DNA of 64,000 bases from Bilabrum cf. latius (taxonomy: Eukaryota > Bigyra: Bicosoecida > Bigyra > Bicosoecida): assembly GCA_965178125.1 (NCBI GenBank), contig OZ237736.1, positions 310,001 through 374,000 on the forward strand, written 5' to 3'. This document shows, in pieces, positions 11,992 to 23,288 of this stretch (position 1 is its first letter; each line of letters starts with the position of its first letter). The notes under the pieces are model-generated. The model did no database searches. It saw only the letters and a list, made by a program, of their open reading frames with translations, and was not told where the DNA came from. The position numbers were made by a program, and so were the translations under genes.

Positions 11992-14900
11992 ATGGAGCAT
12001 ATAGAAAAGTCAGTTCACACTTGGGATGAAATTGGGGCAATATTGCTGCAATTGGCTGCTAATCCAACATGCCTTGTGCCCGTGCTAGAGCGGCGTGGAG
12101 CTCCATCGCTACCAGGGATTCGAAGGGAGACCCTTGTCCTTCACGTGCCGTCAAGCGATTCATCAATGCCTGTCAAATTTATGAGAATACTATGCTAGCT
12201 TATTCTGACTGCTGACTAGATGCGGGGCCTCTATCTTTGTATGGAGGGCGGATTCGGCGAAACGAAGGATGTACGCATTGTGGTTGATCTACTCGAGGGG
12301 AAAGGCCCTGCCTGCCGGACCCGTACGCCAGGGCTGGAGCACCTTGTTATAACTAACATAGAACTTGGCACGGAAGAGTGTGGAGAGCTTGCCGAGTCTC
12401 TTCGGAACACGCGCGGCCTGCAGCGGCTCGGGCTGGTTTGCAATGTAGTGAAGCCGGAAGGGCTGCAGCAGATATGCGAGGCACTAAAAGCTGGCCAAGC
12501 GGTGGACAGTAGTGACACAGACCCAGCACTGCACGGCCATGGAGGACTCCCATGCTCTCTCCGCCAGCTTACGCTGGGTGGGAACGCGGCAGCCTTCGAC
12601 GGCGTCGGAGCAGCCGCTGCTAGCGGCTTGCTCGCTTCACCCCTTTGCCCCCTGGAGCTCCTGCACATGGATCAATGCAATTTGTCGCCCAGTTCATTGG
12701 AATGCGTGGCCCAGGGTCTCCTCGACCAGGCCGAGCATGCCAAGCTGCACCCAGCACCGGCTGGGTCCGCAGGAAGGAGGATAAAATCGTTTGCTGTCAC
12801 CAGCAAGTAGACCGAAGCAACTAGGGCCAGCACGTGCTAGGGGCTAAAGAAGCTGTCGGAAGCGCTTGCGCACCCCAGCTGCAGCCTCCGTCGCCTGGAC
12901 CTCACGTTCACAGCAGCAAGGCCCGGGCCTGCGTCCACCTCGGTGCTGGGCGCGGGCCTGCGTGCCAACGCGTCACTCTGGTATTTGCTGGGAGGTGCCC
13001 AGGGACAAGGTCATACCACCGAAGCGTTTTTGCAGGCGGCGGTGGGCGGGCAGCTGAAGGAAATTCAGATTAACGAGTGCACTGCGGGTGAGGGCACGGC
13101 TGCGGTTCTGCGCGATGCCTTGGCTGGAACAGCCGGCGGGGTACCCGCAGCAAAATCGGCCGCAGGAGGTGAACCGCAATGCAATGCGCCTTCACTACGA
13201 GTGCTCAGGCTGGGCATGTCGCCCAACGACGAGAGTCCAGTCTATTCGGAGCGGAATGAGGGCAGCATCCGGCTAGGGGAGGAAGCAGCCGCGGCTGCCG
13301 AGTTTGCTGCCGCCACCCTGCCGATATCTGATTTCTCGCTCCGCTCGTTCGAACTGATGTCGTCTCCGCTAACAGAACGTTCGCTGGGTTCGCTGACACG
13401 ACTCCTTCAGTCGCACCGCATCGACGAGTCGTCCATGGCGCGACTCACCTCCCCTTCTATCTCCCATGCCGACCCAGCCGTGGCGGCTGCTGCGACAGCG
13501 GCGATGGCAGCATCACTTTCGTTGCCAGACCATGAGGATGCATCAGAAGGCACCGTAGATAAGCCCGGAAAGGCAGACGCTAAGCACGGCGTGAATTCTG
13601 GTGCTGGTCTCAGGGTGCTGAAGCTGATGAACTGCGACGTGCCGCAGGAGGCCGCTGAGGTCGCTGCGTTTCATGGGATGCTGCGCGCGATCCGGGGGCA
13701 TCGAGGCCTTGAGGAATTTGCGATCATCGGTAAGAAGTACGTGGGAGATGACGGCACCCGCGTCATCTGCGAGGCGATCGAGGAGACCGAGTCCATGATC
13801 GAGAAGTGGTACGACGTGGTGCAGCGCAGGGGGCAGAGGCCGAGGGGAGTGAGGGTGCTGGAGCTCATGCAGGCAGGCGTGGGGAACAACGGGGGCCGCC
13901 GCATCGCGCAGCTTCTGCGTTCCACCCGGCTCCTGAATCACATCAACCTGTGCGCCAACTCTGGAATCAAGAACGCGGCCGGCTTTGCTCTCGGACTGGC
14001 ACTGGTTGACCCCACGCTAGAGTCCCCTGCTTCCCTGCGGCAGTACGTGTCTAAAACAGATCGGCTGAACACGAATATGGGCGTGTGGGGCACGCTTGTT
14101 TCGTACGAGGGCAGGTCCTCTGCTCTGCATTCGGACGCGGGCGTGCCTGATGTCGCTGTGTGCGAGGAGGCAAGAAAGAAGGACGAGGGGGCAGGGGAGC
14201 TTGGGCCCGCTGACGTTGGCATGAGCATGGGCATGGGCATGGACGCGACCGCAAGTGGGAAAGATGGCGACGACGAATACGACGACGAAGGCTACAGCTC
14301 GATGGACGCATTCAAGGCAGGGCGGCCCAATCGCTCGCTCCGCAGCTTAAGGATGGCCGGCTGCATGACGCCCGACGTGGGTACGCAACCCATCCTGTTC
14401 GCACTGGCAAGGAACCAAGCCCTGGTTGAAATCGACGTGTCATTCTGCGGCTTTGACATAGAGGAGAGCGAGTGCTGGAACAGCGAGGACCTGGCAAGAA
14501 TCATGCCGCACAACCAGTCCTTGCGCGTGCTCGACTACGCGGGCGCTCCCGACACCAAGGGGATCGCCGAGCTCGTCCGATCGCTGCAGCGCACTAACTC
14601 CGGCGTTGCTTGGATGAGGCAGGACCAGCAGGTGCTTTACCAGGTACCTGTCTCGGAGCACCCTGCGCGAAACAGGGAGGCGATTGCGTTGCGGCTTCTG
14701 CAGCAGCAGCAACAGGAAAAGGAGAAGGAAGCGTCGGAAGGGAAGTCGGGTTCCCCGTTGTCTCCGTTGGAAAGATCGAAATTGTCGGCAGCGGGTGCAT
14801 TGCTTCACCTGGCCACGCAAGGCAGCACCCAGACAAGCGCCGAAGACATCGCACAGCACGTGGCAGGTGTGCTGCGCCGACACGCATCTCGGTGCACGGG

Positions 14901-15504
14901 CCTTTGGGCCGACACGATGATGCCACTGCTGTAGGACCTGCTGGACGTGACCCAGGAGAAGCTGTAGGTGCCTCATTTGGACGAGCACGTCGACATCCAG
15001 CGGTCTAGGGGCTTGCACCGGCCCTTCCCGTTGGAGGCCCTGCACCGCTGTGGGGTGTTTGGGGCCGTGCGGTAGATCTGGAGCGGAGGCTCTCTCGAGG
15101 GGGCAGCTGCTTCTGCTCGGCGCGATGATGATGATCGTGTTGTTGTCCGCGGTTTGGATGAGAATGCCGCCGGTGGCGATGCCAGTGCATTCGTGGATTC
15201 TCACTGTACAACTAGTGGTGGTGGCGGCAAGGGCCCAAGGGGGCCGGTGTCTTGGAGGGTGAAAGAGCTGTGCGAGCAGGTGCTCGCGATGGAATAGGAG
15301 CTGCTTGAGGACACCTATAGAAGTAGATTGTCTGCTGCTGGCGGGAGCGGGGCAGGCAGTCCCGATGGCAGTGGAAGCGAAAGTGCCGGTGGCAGCCAGG
15401 GCACGGCCTCCGCTCGATTGCGAGGTGCTGCAGTCTTTGATGGGAATGACAGCCCGCGGCACTTCAGGGGACTGCTCATGTTCATGGAGGAGGACTTCCA
15501 CTAA
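11992..15504 (+). CDS. RNI-type leucine-rich repeat protein
   Basis: A continuous frame from ATG 11992 to TAA 15502 encodes 1170 residues and crosses eight TAGs (12196, 12217, 12808, 12838, 14932, 14965, 15073, 15295). Ribonuclease-inhibitor-like LRRs are visible, for example HLVITNIELGTEECGELAESL, GLKKLSEALAHPSCSLRRLDL, EFAIIGKKYVGDDGTRVICE and LELMQAGVGNNGGRRIAQLL. This repeat class forms curved interaction surfaces, as in RanGAP or NLR proteins. No NB-ARC, GAP arginine or kinase segment is apparent. A Gln-rich coiled stretch lies near residue 905, and the C-terminus ends in a predicted coiled coil and an acidic tail. ATG 12220 is an alternative start, since the first 76 residues lack LRRs. 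A scaffold or recognition role is likely, with unknown partner. Confidence 0.75.
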
Positions 15505-15633
15505 TGTGTGTTGATTGTTGTTTGATATCTACGTTGTATTGCCAGTCGCCTCCGAGTCATGGCAGTTCATGTCGATGCGAAGGTTCGTGAACATTGACCG
15601 GACATCGGAATTTCGGAAATTTCCACAGACGCC

Positions 15634-16580
15634 ATGGCGGGAAATGCCTCAGCTGACGATGACTTGAAATTCGTGGACGCTAACGACCCCAGTATCCGAG
15701 ACGATGCATCTGCTGGCGCGGCTCCGGCTCCTCTAGGAGAGATGGCACCGGTTCCAACGCAAACGCTCGGCCAGATGGGCGATGGAGCACCAACATGGCG
15801 CAACTTTATTTGTTTGTCTTCGAATCCAGGGGTAGCGTTCTTCCATCTCTTCTTCAAGGTGAGCCGCTGTGCAAATCATTATGCGCGCCCTAGGCCCGGG
15901 GCAGCTACATGTGTACTCGGTTTGCTGCCGCGCTCTCGCTTCTGCCGCAGGCTGTCGCCCTATTCGTATTTTTGTTTTACAAGCTGCTCGGATTGAATTT
16001 CGAAACCACATTTATCGTATGCACGCTGTCGCTGGCGTTCGACTTCTGGGTTGTGAAAAATCTGTCGGGAAGAATTCTTGTTGGGCTTCGATGGTGGAAC
16101 GAGCAGAAGGAAGACGGCAGCAGCGAGTGGAGATTCGAATCGCATCCTGATGGGAGGGAAGGCGTGAAGCCGGTGGACAGCCGCATCTTTTGGACCGGCC
16201 TGTACGCGGCCCCTGCGATCTGGCTTGTGGCGGGCATCCTGGAGCTGCTGTCTCTCAGCTTCACTTGGCTGCTCATCTGTGCCGTTGGGGTGGCACTGCA
16301 GGGCGCGAACGTGTATGGGTACATCCGCTGCTCTCGCAGCCAGCAGCAGCAGCTCGAGTCGGCGATGCAGAACGGTGCGCTGTCAGCGTTCGGCGGGGGT
16401 ATGCTCGGGACGGTGATCGCAGCGGCTGGTGGAGCGTCGAGGCAAGCGGCTGCGGCACCGGCTGAGGCCTAGAGCGCGAGTTCCGGCTAGGCAGGCGCCC
16501 CATCTGCGCCGGTTGGAGGGCCTCCAGCACAAAGCGGCAGCCGGTTCACGGGCAGCGCTGATGGATTGGGGGAGCCGTGA
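15634..16580 (+). CDS. TVP23: TVP23 / FAM18-family Golgi membrane protein
   Basis: Exons are 15634-15858 and 15951-16580 (92-nt intron, donor GTGAGC, acceptor CTGCCGCAG, phase 0). The mature message encodes 284 residues ending at TGA 16578, with TAG at 16470 and 16488 in the tail. The conserved TVP23 core is clear: HLFFK at the splice junction, four hydrophobic segments, FDFWVVKNLSGRILVGLRWWNE, VDSRIFWTGLYAAP and QGANVYGYIRC. TVP23 proteins sit in late Golgi vesicles and act with YIP family proteins in protein exit and endosome-to-Golgi recycling. The Gln/Ala/Gly-rich C-terminal extension is lineage-specific. The gene is convergent with SNRPG, 77 bp away. Confidence 0.95.
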
Positions 16581-16657
16581 CAGCAAGGGTGGAGACACCT
16601 TTGGTTGGATTTGAATAGTTCATATGTATTCTAAATACGACTCAAATTAGATCAAAA

Positions 16658-16980
16658 TCATATTCTTTCCAAACCTTCAAGTCGAACTATCGTGTTGCCT
16701 CGAATCACCTGCGCGCGTTGCTCCAAGATATCAGGGTGGAATCATCCTACTGGGAAATTGGAAGGAGGCTAGAGCAAAGCTATTACAATACTTCACTTAC
16801 CACATTTCCCATCTCAACCTGCTCCGTTTCGGAAACCTTCTCGAACGTTTCGTCCAGAACCACGTTCATGTACAGGTCGTATCCCTTCAGGATGCCCTGA
16901 ACCTCCCGGCCTGCGTTCAGCGTAACAGAAACGCGCTTGTTCATGAACTTTTTCAAGTCAGGTCCGATTGGCTTGGGCAT
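16658..16980 (-). CDS. SNRPG: Small nuclear ribonucleoprotein G (Sm-G)
   Basis: Exon 1 is 16801-16980 and exon 2 is 16658-16708, separated by a 92-nt intron (donor GTAAGT, acceptor GCGCGCAG, phase 0). The product is 76 residues, the usual Sm-G length, and ends in TGA. The Sm1 motif is seen in KKFMNKRVSVTLNAGREVQGILKGYD and the Sm2 motif is completed by the second exon as VIRGNTIVRLEGLERI. Sm-G is one of seven Sm proteins that ring the U-snRNAs and is essential for splicing, which fits the introns in this window. I chose the ATG at 16980 because upstream codons in the same frame do not match the family. The 92-nt intron carries in-frame TAA, so it must be removed. Confidence 0.96.
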
Positions 16981-17119
16981 GGCTTCAGCAAGTCTGCCAC
17001 TTCCCGGCGCTGCTTCGGCGCCGCGCAATAATCCGGAGTCGATCAGGCTTTGGTTCCGTACCGTCACAAACCATCAATCCATCCTTATCGACTCTCATTT
17101 CCTCTAGGATTGCGTTGCA
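16981..17119. promoter_or_regulatory. Bidirectional promoter between SNRPG and chorismate synthase
   Basis: Only 139 bp separate the two divergent start codons, so the start sites and 5' leaders of both genes must lie here or overlap. I see no clear TATA box. Confidence 0.6.
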
Positions 17120-19018
17120 ATGTCATCATTTGGAAAAATATTTCGAGTAACAACATTTGGCGAATCGCACTGCCGCGGAGTGGGAGCGATTATCGATGGG
17201 TGCCCGCCAATGCTGCACCTGTCAGAGGCAGATATACAGCCGCAGCTGACCCGCCGCCGCCCAGGGCAGAGCTCGCTGACGACACCTCGGTCTGAAAGTG
17301 ATAGGGTGCAAATTCAATCCGGTACAGAGGGTGGATTTACGCTTGGAACTCCGATCGGTCTCTTCGTGCCGAACCTCAACGTGAAGCCGCAGGATTATTC
17401 GGAGATGACCAAGATTCCGCGTCCCGGGCACGCAGACTTCCTGTATCAGGCAAAGTATGGAATCAGGGCGGCTTCGGGTGGCGGTCGATCTTCAGCTCGT
17501 GAGACGATTGGCCGAGTGGCAGCGGGCGCAGTTGCCGAGAAATGGCTCAGGCAGCAGTTCGGGACCGAGATTGTCTCCTTCGTGTCATCCGTAGGATACA
17601 TTCTTCTAGCCCCCGAAGCGCATAGAAATTCCGAGGGAAAGCCCTGGACGAGGGCCGAAGTGGACATCCGGGGTACGCTGCGCCTCATCGCAGGCGAGAA
17701 CTACTCCCAGGCGCTCAAGGAGGGCGCGGACGAGGCCGCCCTGAAGCAAGCCAGGGAACAAGACGAGGCGGCCTTTGTGGCGGCGGGGCCCCCACCCGCC
17801 AGGGAAGGCGAACGGCCGCCACCGGGAACCTTCGCCCAGTCTGCGTCGTCGTCCTCGTCCTCGTCCTCGTCGGCGGAAGTCGCGACAGGCGCCTCGACAG
17901 GAAGTTCCGCAAGCACCGGCGCCGCCGGCGCTCCGTGCTACGTGGACTCGGAAGGGAACCTCTACGACAGAGAAGGTTCCTTGGTGGGCAAATGCAAGGA
18001 GGCCGCTCCCACCGTGGACAGCCTGGGCACGGTGAGCCCCCCCACCGGGAAACAGACCGAAGCGGCGAGGAACGTTCTCCCAGGACTCACCGATGACGTG
18101 GTGCAGGTCCGCTGCCCTTGCCCTAGCACCTCCGCGAGGATGGCCACCCTGATCCGCTGGATCAAGAGCCAGAAGGACTCCACTGGGGGCACCTTGGCCT
18201 GCACCTGCTCCGGAGTGCCCATCGGCCTTGGGGAGCCTTGCTTTGACAAGCTCGAGGCTCAGCTGGCGCATGCCATGTTGTCCCTTCCCGCCACCAAGGG
18301 CTTTGAAATCGGCTCCGGATTCGACGGCACGAGGCTCAGGGGCTCCCTCCACAACGACATGTTCGCTCCCGCCGGTGACGCGCCGACCTCCTGGACGGGT
18401 CAGGCGGAGAAGGCGGTCCTGGCCGCCACGTCAGCCACGTCATCGGCGGTGGCGGTGGCATCATCTTCCTCCGGAGCTGCATCCTCCTCGTCTTCCTCTC
18501 TGCCTGGGGCAGCTGGCCCTGTGCAGGTGCACGGCACGATGACGCAGGGCAAGGTGCTCCTGCGGCCTGCGACCAACAGGGCGGGAGGCACGCTCGGAGG
18601 CATCTCAACGGGTGCCGACATCGAATTCCGGGTAGCGATCAAGCCCGTGTCGACGATCGGCAGGGAACAAAAGACGGCAGGCTTCGACGGAGGCGTAACG
18701 GAGCTCAAAGCACGTGGCAGGCACGACCCCTGCGTGCTGCCCAGGGCACCGCCGCTGGTGGAGGGCATGGCTGCCTTGGTGCTGGCAGACGCGGCGCTTG
18801 TGCAGGCCACGAGGAGGCCACCGGTGACGTTCGCGCAGGCGGTTGCAACCAGTGGGAAGGTTGCAACCGGTAGCGACGGCGAGGCAACTGCCGCCGTAGG
18901 GGAGAAAAGGAGCATGCCCGTGGGGGCAACTGCTTCGGGTTCTGGGGCAGCAGCGGAGGCACCCAACGGCACAGATGTACCCGCTGCTGCAAAGAAGGCG
19001 CGAACTGAGCCCGCATGA
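17120..19018 (+). CDS. ARO2: Chorismate synthase, enlarged by low-complexity insertions
   Basis: Chorismate synthase removes phosphate from EPSP using reduced FMN, the last shikimate-pathway step towards aromatic amino acids. All three family signatures are present: GESHCRGVGAIIDGCPP near the start, GGGRSSARETIGRVAAG around residues 120-136, and KARGRHDPCVLPRAPP around 533-548. Also visible are IPRPGHADFLYQAKYG and GSGFDGTRLRGS. The protein is 632 residues against about 360-400 normally. The excess is an Ala/Ser-rich insert at about 200-290 (poly-Ser run), a second at about 425-470, and a C-terminal extension rich in Ala and Val. There are no introns and no internal TAG; the stop is TGA at 19016. 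There is no obvious transit peptide, so the location is probably cytosolic. The fused NADPH-dependent FMN reductase domain of fungi is not apparent. Confidence 0.97.
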   Translation: MSSFGKIFRVTTFGESHCRGVGAIIDGCPPMLHLSEADIQPQLTRRRPGQSSLTTPRSESDRVQIQSGTEGGFTLGTPIGLFVPNLNVKPQDYSEMTKIPRPGHADFLYQAKYGIRAASGGGRSSARETIGRVAAGAVAEKWLRQQFGTEIVSFVSSVGYILLAPEAHRNSEGKPWTRAEVDIRGTLRLIAGENYSQALKEGADEAALKQAREQDEAAFVAAGPPPAREGERPPPGTFAQSASSSSSSSSSAEVATGASTGSSASTGAAGAPCYVDSEGNLYDREGSLVGKCKEAAPTVDSLGTVSPPTGKQTEAARNVLPGLTDDVVQVRCPCPSTSARMATLIRWIKSQKDSTGGTLACTCSGVPIGLGEPCFDKLEAQLAHAMLSLPATKGFEIGSGFDGTRLRGSLHNDMFAPAGDAPTSWTGQAEKAVLAATSATSSAVAVASSSSGAASSSSSSLPGAAGPVQVHGTMTQGKVLLRPATNRAGGTLGGISTGADIEFRVAIKPVSTIGREQKTAGFDGGVTELKARGRHDPCVLPRAPPLVEGMAALVLADAALVQATRRPPVTFAQAVATSGKVATGSDGEATAAVGEKRSMPVGATASGSGAAAEAPNGTDVPAAAKKARTEPA

Positions 19019-19165
19019 TGGGAGCGTATGGCGTGCGAAGTACATGGATGGGTCCCGGCGACTACTGCGGGAGTAGATCTGCAGCGTATCGGCTGCACAG
19101 CGCAACGGCTATACATGCCTTTTGACTCAGAACGAAGATTATCTCCATTGGAAACATATTTCTAA

Positions 19166-20362
19166 TCAGTCCGAATACACGCCGGAATCAGATTCAAATC
19201 CGTCCAACCCTAGATCTGCCTCTGCTTCCTCGTCCTCTTCCCCGTCTTCTCCCTTGTCCTCACTTGCCGCCGTCAGGTCCCTCTCACCCACTGTGTTCCC
19301 TGAGGCACACACGACGCCGCCAGGCCCACTGCTGTGGACGGTCCACTTGGTACCATGCCCTGTCGATGGTTGGCCTCGGCCTCGGGCACTGGCCAAGCCC
19401 GCCCCGCTGGCAGCCCGCGCAGCTGCCTCGAAGATCTAGCCCTCCTCGCTTTGCATCAAGTTGTATCGGTCGTCAGGCCTGAGTACGCATTGACCTGACT
19501 CTATGCGGCTTTCAAGAACGGCTCCGTTCGAGCCGGGGCGGTGTTGACTACTCCTATCCCTTCCGTCGCCCAGCACGGCGATGCGAGCACTCGTCAGGGA
19601 CTGGGAAATGGATCGCATGGTCGCCTGCGAGGCTTGATCCGATCCTTTCAAATGATCCGATCCCCTGGCATCTGCCGGTTGCAACCTCAAGATCGACGCC
19701 ACGCTGCTGCCAGTCGATACATCGGACCCGCTGGGAGACTGCAGCACGTGCTCAGCCGTAGCACCACTAGTAGTCGAGGCACCGCGTGCTCGCTCGCCCT
19801 TGAGGTTGCAACCGGCATCACGACCAGGGTGCTCGTCATCATCTATAGCAGTAGACGATAGACTCAGTGGTCTCAGCACCTCTGGGGCGGCGCTATCACC
19901 CGTGCTGGCAGCCGGGGCACCTGCTCCTGCTCCTGCTCGCTCGCTCGGCTACACCGACAGAGCACCGGACATCTCGCCGGAGCCGCAGCATTGGCGAGGC
20001 CCGAAGAGCTCGAACTCGGTCCGGCGCATGAAATCGTCGATAGATTCATGGTTGTCTTGCTGCGTGTTGACTGCAAGATCGACGGTCTCGCTCGATCCAC
20101 AGGCAGCTCCCTCGCTGCTCGGTACCTCGGAATGGCGCACCTGGCTGGGGACACAGATCCTGATCACTCCGGGGCGGCCAGTGATCGGCCCGTCGGCATC
20201 AACCTTTCTCTCTCCTAGCTATTTGCTACTTGACGGCTCGAGGCCATCCGCAAACCCCACTCGTTTCTCACCACCGTGACTGGGCGATCGTTGCCTTGCA
20301 CTTGGGCCACCTTGAATACCATGCACTGCTCTCATCGCCGAATCAGCGGATATTGATTGCAT
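19166..20362 (-). CDS. Hypothetical acidic-tailed protein with RVxF-like motif
   Basis: The frame from ATG 20362 to TGA 19166 encodes 398 residues and crosses TAG at 20219, 19949 and 19436. An in-frame TGA lies two codons upstream of the chosen ATG, which fixes the start well. The N-terminal part contains KRVGFADG, which fits the RVxF docking consensus of protein phosphatase 1, although such short motifs occur by chance. The middle is Ser/Thr/Ala-rich and probably disordered. The last 45 residues are strongly acidic (Glu/Asp runs around EDKGEDGEEDEEAEAD). I do not recognise the family; a PP1-regulatory or nuclear role would be speculation. Confidence 0.6.
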
Positions 20363-20707
20363 CTTTCAGGCTCTCATGTCCATTCTGCATCAAGGTAATG
20401 ATTTAGAGGCGCGCCTGATGCAGTTGTCTGAACATGCAGCCAAACAGGCGGTTTCAATGATTGGCTGGGCAAATTCCGCAATTGTTCAACCGCGATAGTG
20501 ATACTTTAGAGGATCAGCATGCTTCCGCATCCAGCACAGTGGATGAAAAAACTTACAATGCAGATGTTGGTCTGAATCGCTATCGAATTGCACACGATTT
20601 TCCATGCAAGCTTCTGATCGCGCATCGATGGCCCGAACTTGCAGTTGCCGTGCGAGTCGCTCCGGGTCCTCGCAACGAACAGCTGGTCGCAAGTCTCAAC
20701 ACATGGT

Positions 20708-23155
20708 TTAATCCTCCTCCACGACCATGTCCTGGATCTCCTTCCTATTTCCAGCCGCAAACGCGCTGATCTCTTCGATCCGAAGCCGGTCCCTGCTCAC
20801 CTCTTCCTGCTTGCGGCCGTCCACGGCGCGGTGCCTCTCGTCCTGGTCGTATTTCTTGACCTCGTCCAGCACAGCGAACACCTGGCCCAGTCGAGCCTCG
20901 GCAGCGGCGGCAATCATCCCATCCGCCGTGTCCCTGTCCCCCAGCATGGCCGCAAGATCCTCGGGCATGTCCACCAGCCGAACCCCCACCTTGCTCCCCT
21001 CGTCGTCCTCTTCGCCCTCTCCGCCCTCCCCTGCGGAACCATCCTGCGCGGCGCCATCGGAACCCATACCACCCATGGGCATCCCCCCATCCTACCCGTC
21101 GCCCCCGGCCGCCCCCCCGTCTGCGGAACCATCCCCTGATCCCGCGGCGCCCCCACTCCGAGCAGCAGCATCGTGCTGCGCCTTTGCTTCATCCACGGCC
21201 CGCTGGGCCGCGGCATCGGCCGTGCTGTCGGCTCGGATCACGGACAGGATCCGGGGATCTCTGATATTGTGCTTTGATAGGTGCGCTTTTAGGAGCTGCG
21301 GCGCCGCCGATTCCGGATCCTCGGCGTACCTTTCCACGAGCTGCATGATGTGTTCCTTGGAGTTTTTGCCGAACCAGTCCTCAAGGCTCACCGCCTCGTT
21401 GAGCGTGTTGTCCAGGAAAGCCCTCCTCTTGTCGCAGAGGTCGTTGAAGGCCGTGTGGAAGGCGTCCAGAACCGCCACGCAGGATTCGTGCAGCCTTAGC
21501 TCAAGGAGCAGGAGCCTGCCCCTCGTCTCCTCGTTCTTCTAGTGGGCCAGCTGGAGCAGCTCCAGGGCCTCGTCGGGACCCATCGCCTGGCCGTCCAGCC
21601 GGAAGACCGCTTGTTCCCTGGGTGTCAACTCGATTCCGAATAGGGGGTGCTCGGTCGGTCCGACGGCGCCTGCCTCGCTGCTGTCGGCGCCCCTGGAGGG
21701 TCCGCTGGAAGCACCAGCTCCACCTGCTGCTGCGGCCCCGCGGCCCTTGGTCGACGTCGATGCGTGTGACGAGTGAGCCTCCCCAATCTCGGCCTGGAGC
21801 TGCTTGATTTTGTGCCCCAGCCCTCCCGGAGCCGTCGTGTCCTCCTCTTCTAGCCTTCGCCGAACCTTCTTCAAAAAATTGCGGAACATGGAAGCGACCT
21901 GCATGCTCTCCAGGTCACTGGCCTCCCGCACCCTCCGAAGAGCCTCGTCCACGTCTCTCTCTTCTCGTTGAATGGCGTGGCCCATCACGGTCCCGCGCTC
22001 AAGAGCCCGAAGCACCACCTGTGTGACGGAGCGGGCGTACCGGGCCCAGTACACCTGCATGCCTGGGATGCGGAGCACGCGGTTTCGTGCGAGCAGAAGC
22101 TCTGACTCTGCCTCGGCGTCGATCAGGTCGTCTTCATCTTCGATTTCCTGCACTTCCTCCTCGTCATCGCCCCCAGCCCCCATGCTGCTTCCGCCCGCGG
22201 GCCGAGCACCTGCTCGGCTGCTCCCTGCTCGTGCTCGCCCCTCCTCGTGTTCGGTTTCTTTCATAAGCTTGCTCCCGTCGTCATCGTCCGGCTATCCCGA
22301 TATGCGGCCCCAGAGGCCGGCCAGGAAGTGCATGCCCAGCTTGTGCATCGCCGAGCGCTCGTCCTGGCGCCGCTTCACCTCCGCCTTTGCTTCGACCAGA
22401 CGCTCCTCTCGCATCCTCAGCGGCTCAGATTCCGTCACGTGAGCTTCCTCCGCAGCAGTTCGCTCCTCGCCGGTGATCGCGGTGTAGTCGAGCCACTTGA
22501 GCTGCGGCAATTTCGCGATGGTGATGCCTCTGTATTCGGGCTCCCGCTGGCACGCGTGAACGTTCCCAGAAATAGACAGGCACTTGAGCTTCGGCAAGCG
22601 CCGTAGGTGGGCGATCGAATCGAAGCTCTAGAAACTATTGTTGCCTAGCGTTAGAATCTGCAGCTGCGTCAAATGGCTCAGATTCTCACAACGCCTGATC
22701 TTGTTTGAGGCCAGTAGCAGGTCTGTCAGTTTCGTGTTGTGCGTGAGGTTCTCGATCTTCTCGATCCGATTGAACGAAAGATCGAGCTCCTCCAGATCGC
22801 GCAGCGTATCTAGCCCTTCTATCCGGGATATCCTGTTGTTGTCAAGCTTCAGGACTCGGAGGGATGTCAGCGCCCGCAAGTTCGCAATCGACAGGATCGA
22901 TCTGAAGGACAGCTAGACACTTGGCAACTTGTGCAACTCAAGCTAGGGGAAAACAGGTTTCGCATCAATCAAGGCCTTGAGATTCTTGCTCTGGGCAGCC
23001 GATGCTTGTGCCTACGCTGCCAGATCACGGGCCTCTTCCTCATACAGAATCTCATCCTCCCGTACCGCATCTCGTATCATCCTTTCATCGATAACCCCGT
23101 GATCAGGATCTCTCACTTTGATGGGCTCAACAGTATAGCGAAACAACGACGCCAT
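20708..23155 (-). CDS. DRC3: Dynein regulatory complex subunit 3 (LRRC48/FAP134)
   Basis: A single frame from ATG 23155 to TAA 20708 gives 815 residues and crosses seven TAGs (23012, 22943, 22913, 22628, 22292, 21539, 21092). The N-terminus has the DRC3 hallmark HGVIDERMIRDAV. The family-specific LSFRSILSIANL follows, and then SDS22-like LRRs (LRVLKLDNNRISRIEGL, LEELDLSFNRIEKIENL, LQILTLGNNSF). The LRR run continues straight through the TAG at 22628 into FDSIAHLRRLPKLKCLSISGN. The C-terminal half is coiled coil, with ELRLHESCVAVLDAFHTAFND matching the DRC3 helical region. DRC3 is part of the nexin-dynein regulatory complex on axonemal doublets and controls ciliary bending, so the organism is expected to be flagellated at some stage. 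Acidic low-complexity inserts make it longer than the human protein (about 520). Confidence 0.93.
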
Positions 23156-23288
23156 ATTTATGCCGAGCCAACAGATTTGCCGCTAGAGAGCTGCCTTTGC
23201 ACAACGGATGATTTTGCGTGGCGCCGCCAAGGTCGCTGGAAGGTTCCGCTGCGCGTGGTCGCAACTACGCTAAACAAAAACGAAGTAA
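23156..23288. promoter_or_regulatory. Bidirectional promoter between DRC3 and nitrilase gene
   Basis: 133 bp separate the divergent start codons. No consensus element is recognisable by eye. Confidence 0.5.
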
